Shown: positions 35,379 through 45,032 of the stretch, piece after piece
Numbering within the stretch: the stretch's first letter is position 1
How the letters are laid out: each line of letters begins with the position of its first letter
Origin: Mesorhizobium sp. L2C084A000
GTDB taxonomy: Bacteria > Pseudomonadota > Alphaproteobacteria > Rhizobiales > Rhizobiaceae
DNA length: 50,573 nt
Assembly (NCBI RefSeq): GCF_000502875.1
Contig: NZ_AYWX01000011.1
Span: forward strand, 39,541-90,113
Reading direction: 5' to 3'
The notes under the pieces: model-generated
What the model saw: only the letters and a program-made list of their open reading frames with translations
Told to the model about the DNA's origin: nothing
The model's database searches: none
Made by a program: the position numbers and the translations under genes

Positions 35379-35924
35379 TCAGGCCGCCTCCGGCTGGCGT
35401 TTGATCAGCGTCAGCGTCAACCAGCGCGCGGTCAGCGCCGGCTTTTTCGAGCCCTCGATCTCAATCGTCACGCCCAGCGCCGTCTGCACCCAGCCCGACG
35501 GCCTGACCTTGACGTCGGCCAGTACGAAACGGGTGCGGATGCGCGATCCGGTTTTCACCGGCGCCAGGAAGCGCAGCGATTCGAAGCCATAGTTGACACC
35601 CATCTTGCAGTTTTCGAGCGGCCGCATGGTCTCGAAAGTCATCGCCGACAAAAGCGAAAGCGACAGGAAGCCATGTGCGATGGTGCCGCCGAACGGCGTC
35701 TCGCGCTTGGCGCGCTCCGGATCGCAGTGGATGAACTGGTGGTCATCGGTGGACTCGGCGAACTGGTCGATCATCCGCTGCGAGACCACCCGCCACGGCG
35801 ACACGCCGACTTCCTTGCCGACGCTGGCCAGAAGCTCGTCGAGACTGATCGGTTCCAAGCTAATGTCCTCCATTTCAACCGTCCGAAGCGCGAGCGGCTT
35901 CATTCCGTGAACAGTGTCAGCCAT
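35379..35924 (-). CDS. MaoC-family (R)-specific enoyl-CoA hydratase, NodN-like
   Basis: This 181-residue hotdog-fold protein contains RMIDQFAESTDDHQFIHCDPERA with the hydratase Asp/His pair, then TPFGGTIAHGFLSLSLLSAM and MGVNYGFESLRFLAPV. The layout is that of rhizobial NodN/MaoC dehydratases, which hydrate trans-2-enoyl-CoA. I start at ATG 35924, which overlaps the stop of an upstream SDR stump (CATGGCTGA). A hydratase beside a short-chain dehydrogenase suggests fatty-acyl or polyhydroxyalkanoate metabolism. It is GC-rich and clean, like core genes. Confidence 0.85.
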   Translation of the reverse strand: MADTVHGMKPLALRTVEMEDISLEPISLDELLASVGKEVGVSPWRVVSQRMIDQFAESTDDHQFIHCDPERAKRETPFGGTIAHGFLSLSLLSAMTFETMRPLENCKMGVNYGFESLRFLAPVKTGSRIRTRFVLADVKVRPSGWVQTALGVTIEIEGSKKPALTARWLTLTLIKRQPEAA

Positions 35925-36100
35925 GCTGCACCGACTGCCGGCCATCCATCGGCAGGATGGCCCCGGTGAGATGACTGCCGTCACAGCTGCACGAATAGAG
36001 CGTTCCGCCGGCAATCTCATTCGGCGCACCGATGCGGCCGATCCGAACATGGCTGCAGACGAGCCGGCTTGTACTCGGTCGCGGTGCGCGTCCTGCAGGC
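35917..36100 (-). pseudogene. Short-chain dehydrogenase C-terminal stump
   Basis: The frame reads RIGRIGAPNEIAGGTLYSCS, then CDGSHLTGAILPMDGRQSVQHG and stop, the usual SDR C-terminus (PEEIA...YLASD.SS.ITG..L.VDGG). Only about 50 residues remain. Its stop overlaps the MaoC start, so the two formed an operon before the 5' part was lost. Confidence 0.75.
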
Positions 36101-36340
36101 CGCCGAAAGCAGCTCGTCTTGCTACGGATGATCATTCCGCCGGCGTCGCTATGCGGTATTGTCGCAGATTGATAAAATCAATTGTCTGGATAGGAACCAT
36201 CCGTGTCTCGAATGGTGGAGGAGTAGTCCAGCAGACGGGGTGGCTTGTGGTCCTTCTTGAAGCGCGCCGACCTCATTGGCCGCTAGCTCTGAGCCGGCAA
36301 GAAGCGCCAGTTCAATGACATTGGGTGTCGACACGGCAAA
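36101..36340. other. Spacer between the SDR stump and the thiD remnant
   Basis: No gene or regulatory motif was recognised. The MaoC gene may be transcribed from here after loss of its original promoter. Confidence 0.3.
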
Positions 36341-36344
36341 GCGG

Positions 36345-36740
36345 CATCAGATGCTACTTCATGATGCGGGATGGCGCTTGCTTCAAGAAGCGCTCGGCCT
36401 GACGTGGAAGCCAGCACCGGATCTGGATTGTCGGTATGCCCCCGATATTCGCGCAGCACAGCGGCAACCGCAGCGACGATGATCTCAGCCGTTGCGAGCA
36501 TGCCAACCTTGGTGCCGGCCACTCTGTTAGCTTGAAGCGCAGCGCGCATTTGATCCGTCACCAGACCGGGTTGCGTAACTTGGATTTCCAAGGCGTCTTC
36601 CTGGGTTTGAACCGTCAGCGCGCTGACAGCAAAGGCAGGTGCGCACGTCAAGGCAAGCGATCGTCTCGATCTCGCGGGCAAATTCCAGCCCCACCGCGGG
36701 AATCTGACCCGATAACAACGAGCAGATGCGGTTCTCGCCC
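36345..36740 (-). pseudogene. thiD: Hydroxymethylpyrimidine kinase remnant
   Basis: Pieces in two frames on the minus strand match ThiD: VIGSDSRGGAGI (expected AGSDSGGGAGIQAD), VSALTVQTQ, TDQMRAALQANRVAGTKVGMLATAEIIVAA and the STSGRALLE end. ThiD phosphorylates the pyrimidine precursor of thiamine. The frameshift and the lost C-terminus show that it is dead. Confidence 0.72.
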
Positions 36741-36754
36741 CAGCGCCATTGTTC

Positions 36755-37340
36755 TGTCTTTCGATGCATTCTCGCGTGCGCGCTTCTGGGGCGTCGTTCA
36801 GCGCAAAGTCGGTGACTATGGCTGCGCTTTCCGCGCCAGCCTCGAAAAACGCGTTCGAGCCGGTCAGGTTGAGGCCGCCGATGGAGACCAATGGGATCGG
36901 CGCGACCTGGTGCTTCCACTCGCTGATCCGCTCGAGCCCTTGCGACGCCCATTCATCTTCTTGAGGCTAGTTGGATAGACTGGACCGAGCGCCACATACT
37001 CCGGCTCGGCCACTGGCGCCGTTTCCAGTTCGGTGTGATCGTGGATCGAAAGGCCGAGCTTCAATCCGGCATATTTAATCGTCAGCATCGGCGGCAGCCA
37101 AATCCTTTTGACCAAGATGGACGAAGTCGCAGCCTTCCTCGATTGCCGTGCGCCAATTGTCGTTGACGCTCACTTGGCAACCATGGACCGCGCAGGCGTC
37201 GTTCGCGCGGCGGATTTCCGTCTGCAGTCCTTTCTCGTCCATATCCTTTATCCGGAGCTGCAGCAGACGCACGCCGAGCGGCGCCAGCCGGTCAACCCAG
37301 CCGGCACGTCGAAATTCAGATAGAAGGGATCGAGCTTCAT
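36755..37340 (-). pseudogene. thiE: Thiamine-phosphate synthase remnant
   Basis: The start MKLDPFYL at 37340 is followed after a frameshift by GWVDRLAPLGVRLLQLRIKD MDEK and GCDFVHLGQKDLAAAD. A second shift gives GLKLGLSIHDHTELETA and EPEYVALGPVYPTSLKKM. A third gives VSIGGL and EAGAESAAIVTDF. The order is right for ThiE, which joins the thiazole and pyrimidine moieties. At least three frame changes are needed. Confidence 0.8.
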
Positions 37341-37530
37341 GAGAAGACAGCCCTGCCGACCTTCGGTGAGTAGCGCGGTTCGAGCATTCCAGTGCTAGCT
37401 TCACGAATGGCATCGACCCCCTTGCCGAACGCACGCGCCATCCCGACCGGATCGGCCGCCCTCGGGACCGCCGTGTTCAGGAGCACGGCGTCAAACCCGA
37501 GCTCCATGACGTCGCCGCGTACGACGGCCG
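37341..37530 (-). pseudogene. thiG: Thiazole synthase C-terminal remnant
   Basis: VMELGFDAVLLNTAVPRAADP and MARAFGKGVDAIREAS match the C-terminal part of ThiG. The frame ends just at the thiE start, the usual thiG-thiE order of rhizobial thiamine operons. The upstream three quarters of the gene are missing. Confidence 0.75.
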
Positions 37531-37615
37531 TCCGAGCCGTGCATCCACAATCAAACGGAATGTAGGGGAAATGTCCGCGCATCAACTGCACCTCGGAGCT
37601 CAACGCTTCATCGCA

Positions 37616-38773
37616 TTAGAATGAGCGTTCGAAACGCAGGATACCGCCGACACTGCTCTTCTTGTTGGCATTGGCCCAGTTCACTTCGGAAGCTTTCACC
37701 TTTCCGACGGCGGAGCCTCCGTAGCGGTCGTAGTCGAGTTCAGCCGTAACTGTGAAATCTGGAAGAAGCGCATAGGCGACGTTCGCAGCGACACCATAGT
37801 TCTTGAGCTGATCACCCGAGAGCTGAAGGTTGAACGAAGTTGTCTCGTTGACCTCGTAAGCGGCGCCAGCCCAGAAAGCCCAGTTCCCGCCCCAAATCTT
37901 ATAGAAGCCGCGACCATGAGCGTCGATCGCGTTCATGGAGTCGTCGTTGAGCTTGCCATTGGAACGGTAGCCGAACATTCCGAACAGCAACAGTTCGTTG
38001 GTGACATTGATGTCGACACGGACCTTGGCGGCCACCGATTCGTAGTTGCTATCATAACCAGCAACGCCGGTGATCGCTCCCCAGCCATGTGTGTATTTCA
38101 AGCCGCCGACTATGTGCGGAGCGTAGTTGTCGATTGTGCCCACCACGCCTGAGCCTTCTTCGAGCGAAACCACGGCGGAAAAGCCGTTCGCGGCGTCGAA
38201 GTAGTACTGGACCACATTGGTATCCAAAGCGCCGTACGGAACCGGCGTCTGGTTGAGTACGTCACCCGCGCCGCCAATAAACATGTCGAAGGCCGACCAG
38301 TCCTTACCAACTCGGAGGCCACCAAGCTGAATCCAGGCGAAAGTCAAGATGCTGTCTCCGTTGAAGGCATAGGACCGAGAACTGTCCGAAACCGAAGTGT
38401 GGCGGTTACCGAAATTCACGCGGGTTTCGGTGTAGGTCTTCAACGTGCCGAGTTCGGTCTCCTGGCCGGTCCAAGCTTTCAGTGTGAAGCGCGTGTTGTT
38501 TTGCCATGTACCCTGATCCTCACCGGTCCTCACATCTGAGGTTCTTGCGTGGTAAAACAATCCGACATCGCCCAAGCCCACGTAGTAGCTGAGATAGCCG
38601 CCGATGCGCAGGCAGGTCTCGGTGCCTGAAATAAAGACGTAGCTGGAGCCGTAGACGTCGCAGATCTTGAGGTACTCAGTGGGATCAGGCTCGGGGACGA
38701 TGATCACGGCGCGAGCGTCGGAAGCGGCGATCAGTGCCGCAGTTGAGCCGAGGAGGAGGCTCCCAATGGTCAT
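37616..38773 (-). CDS. Rhizobial porin (Porin_2/Omp2b family)
   Basis: This 385-residue outer membrane protein has a signal peptide (MTIGSLLLGSTAALIAASDA) and the family's N-terminal region EYLKICDVYGSSYVFISGTE TCLRIGGYLSY with its conserved Cys pair. Repeated amphipathic strands of a 16-stranded barrel follow, and it ends VGGILRFERSF with the terminal Phe. It forms a general diffusion pore. GGAGATCAACA precedes the ATG. It is intact and stands alone, with an AT-rich promoter region upstream. Confidence 0.92.
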   Translation of the reverse strand: MTIGSLLLGSTAALIAASDARAVIIVPEPDPTEYLKICDVYGSSYVFISGTETCLRIGGYLSYYVGLGDVGLFYHARTSDVRTGEDQGTWQNNTRFTLKAWTGQETELGTLKTYTETRVNFGNRHTSVSDSSRSYAFNGDSILTFAWIQLGGLRVGKDWSAFDMFIGGAGDVLNQTPVPYGALDTNVVQYYFDAANGFSAVVSLEEGSGVVGTIDNYAPHIVGGLKYTHGWGAITGVAGYDSNYESVAAKVRVDINVTNELLLFGMFGYRSNGKLNDDSMNAIDAHGRGFYKIWGGNWAFWAGAAYEVNETTSFNLQLSGDQLKNYGVAANVAYALLPDFTVTAELDYDRYGGSAVGKVKASEVNWANANKKSSVGGILRFERSF

Positions 38774-39780
38774 TGTTGATCTCCGTCTAAATAGTAAAAG
38801 GAATCGAGACCGATAAATGATTTTTGCTAAGCGAACGATTGATAGCGAATCAAGCTTAATTCTAGGAGTGTTGCTGCACCTGCCGTGCTAATGCTTAGGA
38901 GAATTTAGAATGTGGTTGAGACTTGCTGTCACATTTGTTAAGTAGTTATCACTCCAGACGATCATACGACATTTTTGTACAATTACCCTTTTCACCTCCG
39001 CGGCGGGCCTCACAAAGGGTACTACTGCAAATGACGTGCCACCCTGACGACCCAGCTGCGGCTTGAAGCTCAAATGTGCGGGCGGACCTTGGTTCGCGCT
39101 TCCGTTCTTTTTGCCTTGCGGATCCACCCAAGCACGAACGGCAAACGTTTCGGCTACGGTTCGTCTGTTCGCTTCGCGACAGTTTGGCTTAATGGCGACG
39201 GCATTGTTTCCTGTGAGCCCCGCCGTTGAGGCATCATGCGGCGGCCACCGCTCGGTACGACGCCGTCACTTTGGCGAGCTGATGGTCGATAACCACGCGC
39301 CGCAGCCTTGCACCACTTAGTCCTAGGCGCCAGCCTTGGCATTGCGGCGGACCTGACGGTCGCGTCGAGCAGGTTTTCGTGCTGAAAGCGGCGCGGCACA
39401 GCTAATGCTTCTTGCCAGCAATTCACACAACGAGCTCATCGAGACGGCAGAGATCATTATGGGCGGCGCTAGCTGGCGTGCAAAGTCTGGACCCAACACC
39501 GTATTGTCTCATCGGATGCGGCATCTGCGCTCAGAAGAATCTCCCACGCGCAGATGAAGGGAAGGGACGGTGGAACAAAACGATGCGCGTGAGGGTTTCG
39601 GCGGGAACACCATCGTCAGTCGCTGACCGAGTGCGCTCAGACCATCGCTGTCCAGCCAAGACTGAACGGCGCCCATTTGCTAAAAAATTTCGAGCCCAAA
39701 GCGGAACGGACTGACATAGCGCAAAGACGCAGGCGAGCGCAGCGGTAAGGTTGGATGTTATCAGCATGGGACGGTGACCG
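38774..39780. other. Long intergenic region between porin and hemN
   Basis: The first 150 bases are AT-rich and should contain the porin promoter. The remainder to 39780 has open frames (39063-39320, 39412-39714) without domains or ribosome binding sites. A TTGGATGTTATCAG block at 39753 is a poor FNR/FixK match and too close to the hemN start. Confidence 0.35.
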
Positions 39781-41142
39781 TTGCAGACCACGAAATTTCG
39801 AGAGGCCCGGCTACCTTGGTACACTATCTATCCGGCTGTGTCGGAGTTCTCTGGGGCGGTCGGCGCCGAGGCTTATGAGGAATGGCTCAGGAACCTGCCG
39901 GCTGATGATCCGGTGTCACTCTATCTGCACGTTCCGTTCTGCCGATCAGCCTGCTGGTATTGCGGCTTCCCAACCACCATCACCCGCCGTGATGCGCCCA
40001 TCCTCAACTATCTGGCGGCGCTGCGTGACGAGATCCGTCTGGTTTCGGAGCGAGTGCCGAAGACGTTGCCCGTGAGCGACATACATTTCGGCGGCGGAAC
40101 GCCGTCTCTCATCGGACCAGCCGAGTTCCTCGCTCTGATGGAGTTCCTGCGATGCCGCTTCGCCATCTCGAAAACAGCTACGGTCGCCATCGAGATCGAT
40201 CCACGCACGCTCACGCCCGAGATGGCGGAAGGCTTGGGAGCGGCCGGCGTGAACCGCGCGAGCCTGGGCGTACAGAGCTTCGATCCCATTGTTCAAAAAG
40301 CGATCAACCGAATCCAGAGCGAGGCCCAGACGTCGGCTGCCGTGGAAGTGCTGCGCCGGCATAGAGTGAGCCGCATCAACTTCGACCTCATCTACGGCCT
40401 GCCGCGTCAAACGGTGGAGTCGTGCGTCGAAACAGTGAGGGCGGCGGTCGCCATGCGCCCCGACCGGCTTGCCTTGTTCGGCTACTCGCACATCCCATCT
40501 CAAGTAAAGAATCAGCGCCTCATCGAGGCGGAATTTCTTCCCGACAGCGCTGCCCGCGCTGAACAGTATGCGGCTGTCGCCGTGACGCTGATTGCCGCCG
40601 GCTACCGACAGATCGGGCTCGACCATTTCGCCTTGCCGGACGACGAGCTCGCGCTGGCACAGGAAACAGGTCGCCTGCGACGTAACTCGTTGGGCTACTC
40701 GGCCGATACCTGCAGAACCCTGATCGGTTTCGGCGCGTCGGCTATCGGCCGCATCGGCCAGGGATACGTTCAAAACGAAGTTACACGGGATTCCTACATC
40801 CAGCACATCGCAGCTGGCCGACTGGCTACATCGAAGGGCCATCGCCTCACAGACGACGACCGCGTGCGAGCCGCAATTATCGAGCGATTAATGTGCGATT
40901 TCGAGGCTGACGTGCCGGCAATCTGTGTCGCCCACGGATCTGATCCGATCCGTCTTCGCGATTCGGCTGAGCGCTTGGCCATGCTGGCCAAGGACGGGAT
41001 AGTGGACATCGAAAACGGCTTTGTCCGCGTACGGCGGGAGCATCGCTTTGGGATTCGCGCTGTCGCTGCCGCATTCGATGTTTTTAGGGATGGCGTTATG
41101 TATATCCCGCAGCAGCTTAATGCGATGCAAAGCACGACATAG
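39781..41142 (+). CDS. hemN: Oxygen-independent coproporphyrinogen III oxidase-type radical SAM enzyme
   Basis: This 453-residue HemN-type protein oxidatively decarboxylates coproporphyrinogen III in haem synthesis without oxygen, which suits microaerobic nodules. It has the radical SAM cluster FCRSACWYCGF (CxxxCxxC), HFGGGTPSL, NRASLGVQSFD, NFDLIYGLPRQT and GYSHIPSQVK, close to canonical HemN. The start is TTG, chosen as the frame start just before the conserved N-terminus. The last seven codons (AMQSTT and stop) lie in a copy of the adenosine kinase/metK junction, so the original C-terminus has been replaced. The catalytic core is intact. Confidence 0.9.
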   Translation: MQTTKFREARLPWYTIYPAVSEFSGAVGAEAYEEWLRNLPADDPVSLYLHVPFCRSACWYCGFPTTITRRDAPILNYLAALRDEIRLVSERVPKTLPVSDIHFGGGTPSLIGPAEFLALMEFLRCRFAISKTATVAIEIDPRTLTPEMAEGLGAAGVNRASLGVQSFDPIVQKAINRIQSEAQTSAAVEVLRRHRVSRINFDLIYGLPRQTVESCVETVRAAVAMRPDRLALFGYSHIPSQVKNQRLIEAEFLPDSAARAEQYAAVAVTLIAAGYRQIGLDHFALPDDELALAQETGRLRRNSLGYSADTCRTLIGFGASAIGRIGQGYVQNEVTRDSYIQHIAAGRLATSKGHRLTDDDRVRAAIIERLMCDFEADVPAICVAHGSDPIRLRDSAERLAMLAKDGIVDIENGFVRVRREHRFGIRAVAAAFDVFRDGVMYIPQQLNAMQSTT

Positions 41143-41270
41143 TCCGGCATCAATGTCTCCGCTTGGAACCGCCGGCCTACTTGCCACGCCGGCCGGGCGC
41201 TGGTCTGGCAAGTGGGCTTTCCGTTTGCCAATTGTTCGTTCCCGGCCCTCACGGGGCGGCGAGTCCCTGC
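41122..41270. repeat. Partial duplicate of the adenosine kinase/metK junction (29806-29895)
   Basis: About 44 bases here (41122-41166) match 29806-29848 with only a few mismatches, including the start of the adenosine kinase gene; on the minus strand this still encodes MPDYVVLCI. After a 47-bp insertion, the sequence GGGCTTTCCG.TTGCCAATT through CACGGGGCGGC.AGTCC matches the intergenic region and the end of metK. The inserted 41167-41213 contains ACTTGCCA (41179-41186) and its inverted copy TGGCAAGT (41206-41213), so it resembles a small palindromic repeat element. Confidence 0.75.
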
Positions 41271-41317
41271 CGTGAGCGCCTCACCCGCGAGGCTACATGG
41301 CGGCCGTGGAGATTACC

Positions 41318-41509
41318 TCAGCAGCGGCGCCCGATCGGAAACCTTATCACCTCAGCGCTTTGGCGTGGCTGCTTGAACTCTTCGACGGCAACCGCCTCAA
41401 TTAGCAGGTCCAAGGCTTCGCGGCCCCTTTGACTCATCGGGTCATCCCCACAAAGGTAGTCATACGCTCGATCTAAATGCACTCGGGCGGCGGAAAAATC
41501 GCTTGTCAT
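41318..41509 (-). CDS. Small hypothetical protein
   Basis: This 63-residue acidic helical protein (MTSDFSAARVHLDRAYDYLC ... GREALDLLIEAVAVEEF) begins at ATG 41509 with GAGGG upstream. Amino-acid composition and length look real, but I do not recognise the family. It stands alone between the hemN/duplication end and a decayed flavoprotein gene. Confidence 0.5.
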   Translation of the reverse strand: MTSDFSAARVHLDRAYDYLCGDDPMSQRGREALDLLIEAVAVEEFKQPRQSAEVIRFPIGRRC

Positions 41510-41859
41510 ATCATAGAACCCTCTCTACCCGCCCGCATTGCCGTCTACGAGGTGAAGGTAGTGCAATCGTCAATATATACAGACAAATTTGAATTAAATC
41601 GGAGATGATCATGGATGCCGAGTTCCCTGGCCTGATGCCGCCATCGAGCCCGCCGACGAGCACTCGCTGGCGCTCGGTCGGTTCATAAATGCCGAGCACC
41701 CCGTCCCGAGACCACCTCTGACCTCCCTCCTTCGATGCTAGACGCGTGGAAGACATGGCTGCGCCGCCGCTGCGAGAAAGGCGTGTCCCATCGCGCGGCG
41801 GCTGCATAGTGGGCAGCCAGCGCCGGGAGCCAATCGGCAAAGCCGCGTGTGGCGATTTT

Positions 41860-42840
41860 GGATAGCGGGCGCAGGCGAATCGCCACGCCCGTCCAGCATG
41901 TCCGATGCCGCGTAGGCCGCCAGGATCCCTGAGCGGAGTGCATGCACGATCCCGCGTGATGATAGTGGATCGGCACAGAACAGGCAGTCGCCCGCCGCGA
42001 CCCAGCGGTCACCGGCGGCGGGATCGATCGTTGCGGTTCCCGCCGCCTTGATCATGCTGGCGGTCTCGATTGCGTTGGGCGGCACGAGCGGCGCGATGGA
42101 CTGCGTTGCGGCTAAAGCGCGGTACCAATGTCCGGCTTTGCGCAGTTCGCTGCCCAGATCCGGATCGGTGAGGCACGCGCAAGTCGGCGCTGTACCACCA
42201 GCCTTCGGGACGCGCCTCGACGACCATGCTGCAATCGCCCGGTGCGCGGTCGAAAAAGCGTGTGTAGGCGGCAAGATGTCCGTGCATGGTGAGCTTGGCG
42301 CCGAAACATCGCGCCAGCCTCCAACTGCGACCGGTCGCCCAAACCACGGCGCGGGCAACGATAGCTTCATCGGCCAGCTTGAGCAGCCAGCCTTGATCGT
42401 CGCGCACTGCCGAACCCACGGCCGAGCCAAACCGCGTGTCCACACCTGCCGCCTTGGCCGCCTGCACCATAAGCCGGTCGAATCGCGTCCGGTCGAGCTG
42501 CCAGCCGGCACCTTGAGCGGAAAACATGCCGTGCCGCTCGCTGGGAACTTCATTGGCCCACACCGAAACAAGCGCACGATTTTCAACGAAGCCGGCCTGG
42601 GCGAACGGCGTCCAGACACCAAGCTGACGCAGCAGCCCATTCGCTACTGCCGGCAGCACCTCTCCCGGCTTTGGCCGATCATGCCTTCCTGCTTCCAGCA
42701 ACAGCACGCTCCGCGCGGGTGCATCGTTGCCAACGCCAGTCCGGATGTGGTCGCCGCCGAACGTGATCGTCTCAGCGAGCTGGCGGGACAAAATGCCAAC
42801 CTCAAGATAGCGTTGGCCCGGATCAGCGAGGCGGACTGAG
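41860..42840 (-). pseudogene. FAD-dependent oxidoreductase (halogenase/LodB-like), decayed
   Basis: One frame gives ARSVLLLEAGRHDRPKPGEV LPAVANGLLRQLG, then GAGWQLDRTRFDRLMVQAAKAAG and VVWATGRS. A second frame from about 42190 continues LTDPDLGSELRKAGHWYRALA, then RWVAAGDCLFCADPLSSRGI VHALRSG. This is the pattern of single-domain flavoproteins related to LodB and tryptophan halogenases (GDAA...DPLSSQGI). The N-terminal GxGxxG nucleotide motif is destroyed, and a frameshift splits the rest. LodB-type enzymes mature quinone cofactors of amine oxidases, but no partner is nearby. Confidence 0.65.
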
Positions 42841-43047
42841 GAAGACTTTAATTTCAAAAGGTGACACGCGGCAATAGTCGCGTGCCGCTGTAGCCCCAGG
42901 CTCCGCTTCACCGTGGGGACCGATCGGTCGCACTCTCAGCCTGGGGTTCTTCTCTGCCACCCATCATCGAATTTTGGTGGATTGTCCGTCTCCCGCACCG
43001 GTTTGAGCGCGATAGACAAGAATCGCGTTTTCTGTGCCGGCCGGGCT

Positions 43048-44703
43048 TCAATGACGGGGATGGCGAAAAGCTGAGTGCTCGGGCTTGCGGGCCGAGCTTG
43101 TCGGTCGCTCGATGGAAAGTGTCATCTGAGGCGCTTCCTCTCCCGCGTGCAACTGGAAGACACGCTCGTCCAGTTCCTTGTCCACTTCCGTCAGACGATG
43201 ATTGAGGCGAAGGTAGTCCGTCCAGGTTGGCGTGCGGAACGTTTCCGTCCAATGCATAGGCTTCTGCAAGTTCCGCTGGAGCGTCCAATTCCGAGCACCG
43301 ACCCGGCTGTGTACATGACGCCGCTGCCGCATGAGGTCGAGGAAAGCCTCGAGATTTCTCTCGGCTATCAGATATTCGACCTTGACCACGATCGGGCCGC
43401 TTCTCGGCTTCAGATTGAGAGCGACAGCGGGGGCATCGAATTCCTCCAGAGGATCGGGCTCTGAGTCGCGGCGCTCGCGAAGAGGAAACAGAACGCCGGC
43501 TGCAGCGACGAACATCAGGGAGGCAGCGGAACCCTCCAGCGCCAGGGCCAGCGAATGGTTTTCGGCCACCGTGCCCCACACCCAGCTGCCGAGCGCGATG
43601 CCACCATCTATCAAAGCATAGTAGATCGAGATGGTGCGCCCCACGACCCAGCGCGGGCTTGCCAGCTGCACGCTCACACCGACCCCTGACCAGGCGGTGA
43701 CCCAACCCGCGCCGCCCAAAGCGAGTGCAATTGCCGCCACCCCGATCGAAGTTGTCAGTGCCAGGGAAAGTGAGCACGCCGCGCAGGCGACGCAGGAGAG
43801 CCTCATCAGCCGCTCCTGCGACAAGCTCCGTCTGAACAGGCTGTTGGAGAGGCCAGCGAAGACGGCTCCGGTCCCGAAGCCGGCCATGAGCGCGCCATAG
43901 GCGAGCGGGCCTCCTCCCAGCTGATCGCGGACAACCACCGGCAGCAGCGCGAGTATGGCGATGCTCGCCAAGCCAAAGAGGGTTCCGCGCGCGATCGCGG
44001 CCTTGATTTCCGATGACATCGCCGTGAAGCGCAGCCCGTCATAGATCGCCGTCCTCATCGACTCGCGTGGAAGAGGGGAAGAACGAACCTTCCACTTGCA
44101 GCGCCAAATAGTGGCCAAGGGTACGAAATAGGTGAGCGTGGTCACCGCGAATGCCGCCATAAGGCCAAACGAGGCAACTACAATGCCGCCGAGCGCCGGG
44201 CCCACAGTCCGGACGGTATTGAATCCAACAGAAAGCAGGGTGACGGCAGCGGGAACATCTCGTCGATCCACAATATCGCCAACCGACGCTTGCCAGGCCG
44301 GATCATTGAGAGCACCGCCGCTTGCGATCAAGAAGCTGAAGCCGAGGATCATCCACGGACTGACAAAGCCCAGCGCCACGGACGCGGTCAGCATCGCGGA
44401 GGCAATCACCATAAGGCACCGACCGGCGAACATGACCCGGCGCCGGCTGAAATTGTCGGCGAGAGCTCCGGCAAAAACGGACAGGACGAAAGCGGGCAGG
44501 TTCGATGAAGCCTGCACCAACGCAACCATCAGATCGGAAGCCGAGATCGTTGCCATCAGCCAGCTGATGGCAACAGTCTGCATCAACCAGCCGAGGCTTG
44601 AAACCTGCGTGGCGAGCCAGATCGAGCGAAAGGTGGGCTGCAGAAGTGGCCCAAAGGTCGTTGGTGCAGCCAAATCTTCGTTTGATCCAGCCACCCTACT
44701 CAT
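43048..44703 (-). CDS. MFS transporter (EntS/MFS_3-like)
   Basis: This 551-residue inner membrane protein has 12 predicted membrane helices. The N-terminus is FGPLLQPTFRSIWLATQVSSLGW, and the inter-helix loop GALADNFSRRRVMFAGR is the conserved MFS motif. A soluble C-terminal extension of about 130 residues after residue 420 (KVEYLIAERNLEAFLDLMRQ...) includes a ferredoxin-like domain found in this subgroup. Members export small molecules such as siderophores. AAAGGAT precedes the ATG. It could export a metabolite, but no biosynthetic partner is adjacent. Confidence 0.88.
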   Translation of the reverse strand: MSRVAGSNEDLAAPTTFGPLLQPTFRSIWLATQVSSLGWLMQTVAISWLMATISASDLMVALVQASSNLPAFVLSVFAGALADNFSRRRVMFAGRCLMVIASAMLTASVALGFVSPWMILGFSFLIASGGALNDPAWQASVGDIVDRRDVPAAVTLLSVGFNTVRTVGPALGGIVVASFGLMAAFAVTTLTYFVPLATIWRCKWKVRSSPLPRESMRTAIYDGLRFTAMSSEIKAAIARGTLFGLASIAILALLPVVVRDQLGGGPLAYGALMAGFGTGAVFAGLSNSLFRRSLSQERLMRLSCVACAACSLSLALTTSIGVAAIALALGGAGWVTAWSGVGVSVQLASPRWVVGRTISIYYALIDGGIALGSWVWGTVAENHSLALALEGSAASLMFVAAAGVLFPLRERRDSEPDPLEEFDAPAVALNLKPRSGPIVVKVEYLIAERNLEAFLDLMRQRRHVHSRVGARNWTLQRNLQKPMHWTETFRTPTWTDYLRLNHRLTEVDKELDERVFQLHAGEEAPQMTLSIERPTSSARKPEHSAFRHPRH

Positions 44704-45032
44704 TTTGCGATCCTTTGCTTTCCGTTATTGTCGCTTCCCATGTAATCTAGGCTGAACCGTGGCGGCTGGAAGAATAGATGACCCATTTGTCTCCGACGAT
44801 GTGGCCACAGTTCCTCCTGACCAGTGGTCTGGCGGCCGAGACGCAGAAATGGGCCGGCTCACTCGCCTTCGACCACATCTTGGTGAGCCGGGATTCACAT
44901 GTCATTTGAGGCATCATGCTCGTTCGAGCGCTGCCGAGCGATTTTTCGGGAAACGCGACGTTGTTCTTTTGTTGGAAACTCACTCATCAGCGGCGTTCGA
45001 TGCTGAGTGTGGCTTTTGAAAAGTGAGGACGC
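44704..45032. other. Divergent intergenic region between MFS and the small paralogue gene
   Basis: Both genes are read outward from here. A minus-strand stretch (SAARPLVRRNCGHIVGDKWV) faintly recalls HxlR regulators and may be a gene fragment. No sigma-54 element with consensus bases was found. Confidence 0.3.

Noticed and set aside
39753..39766. FNR/FixK-like palindrome TTGGATGTTATCAG before hemN
   Set aside because: Three mismatches to TTGAT-N4-ATCAA and only about 15 bp from the hemN start, too close for activation.
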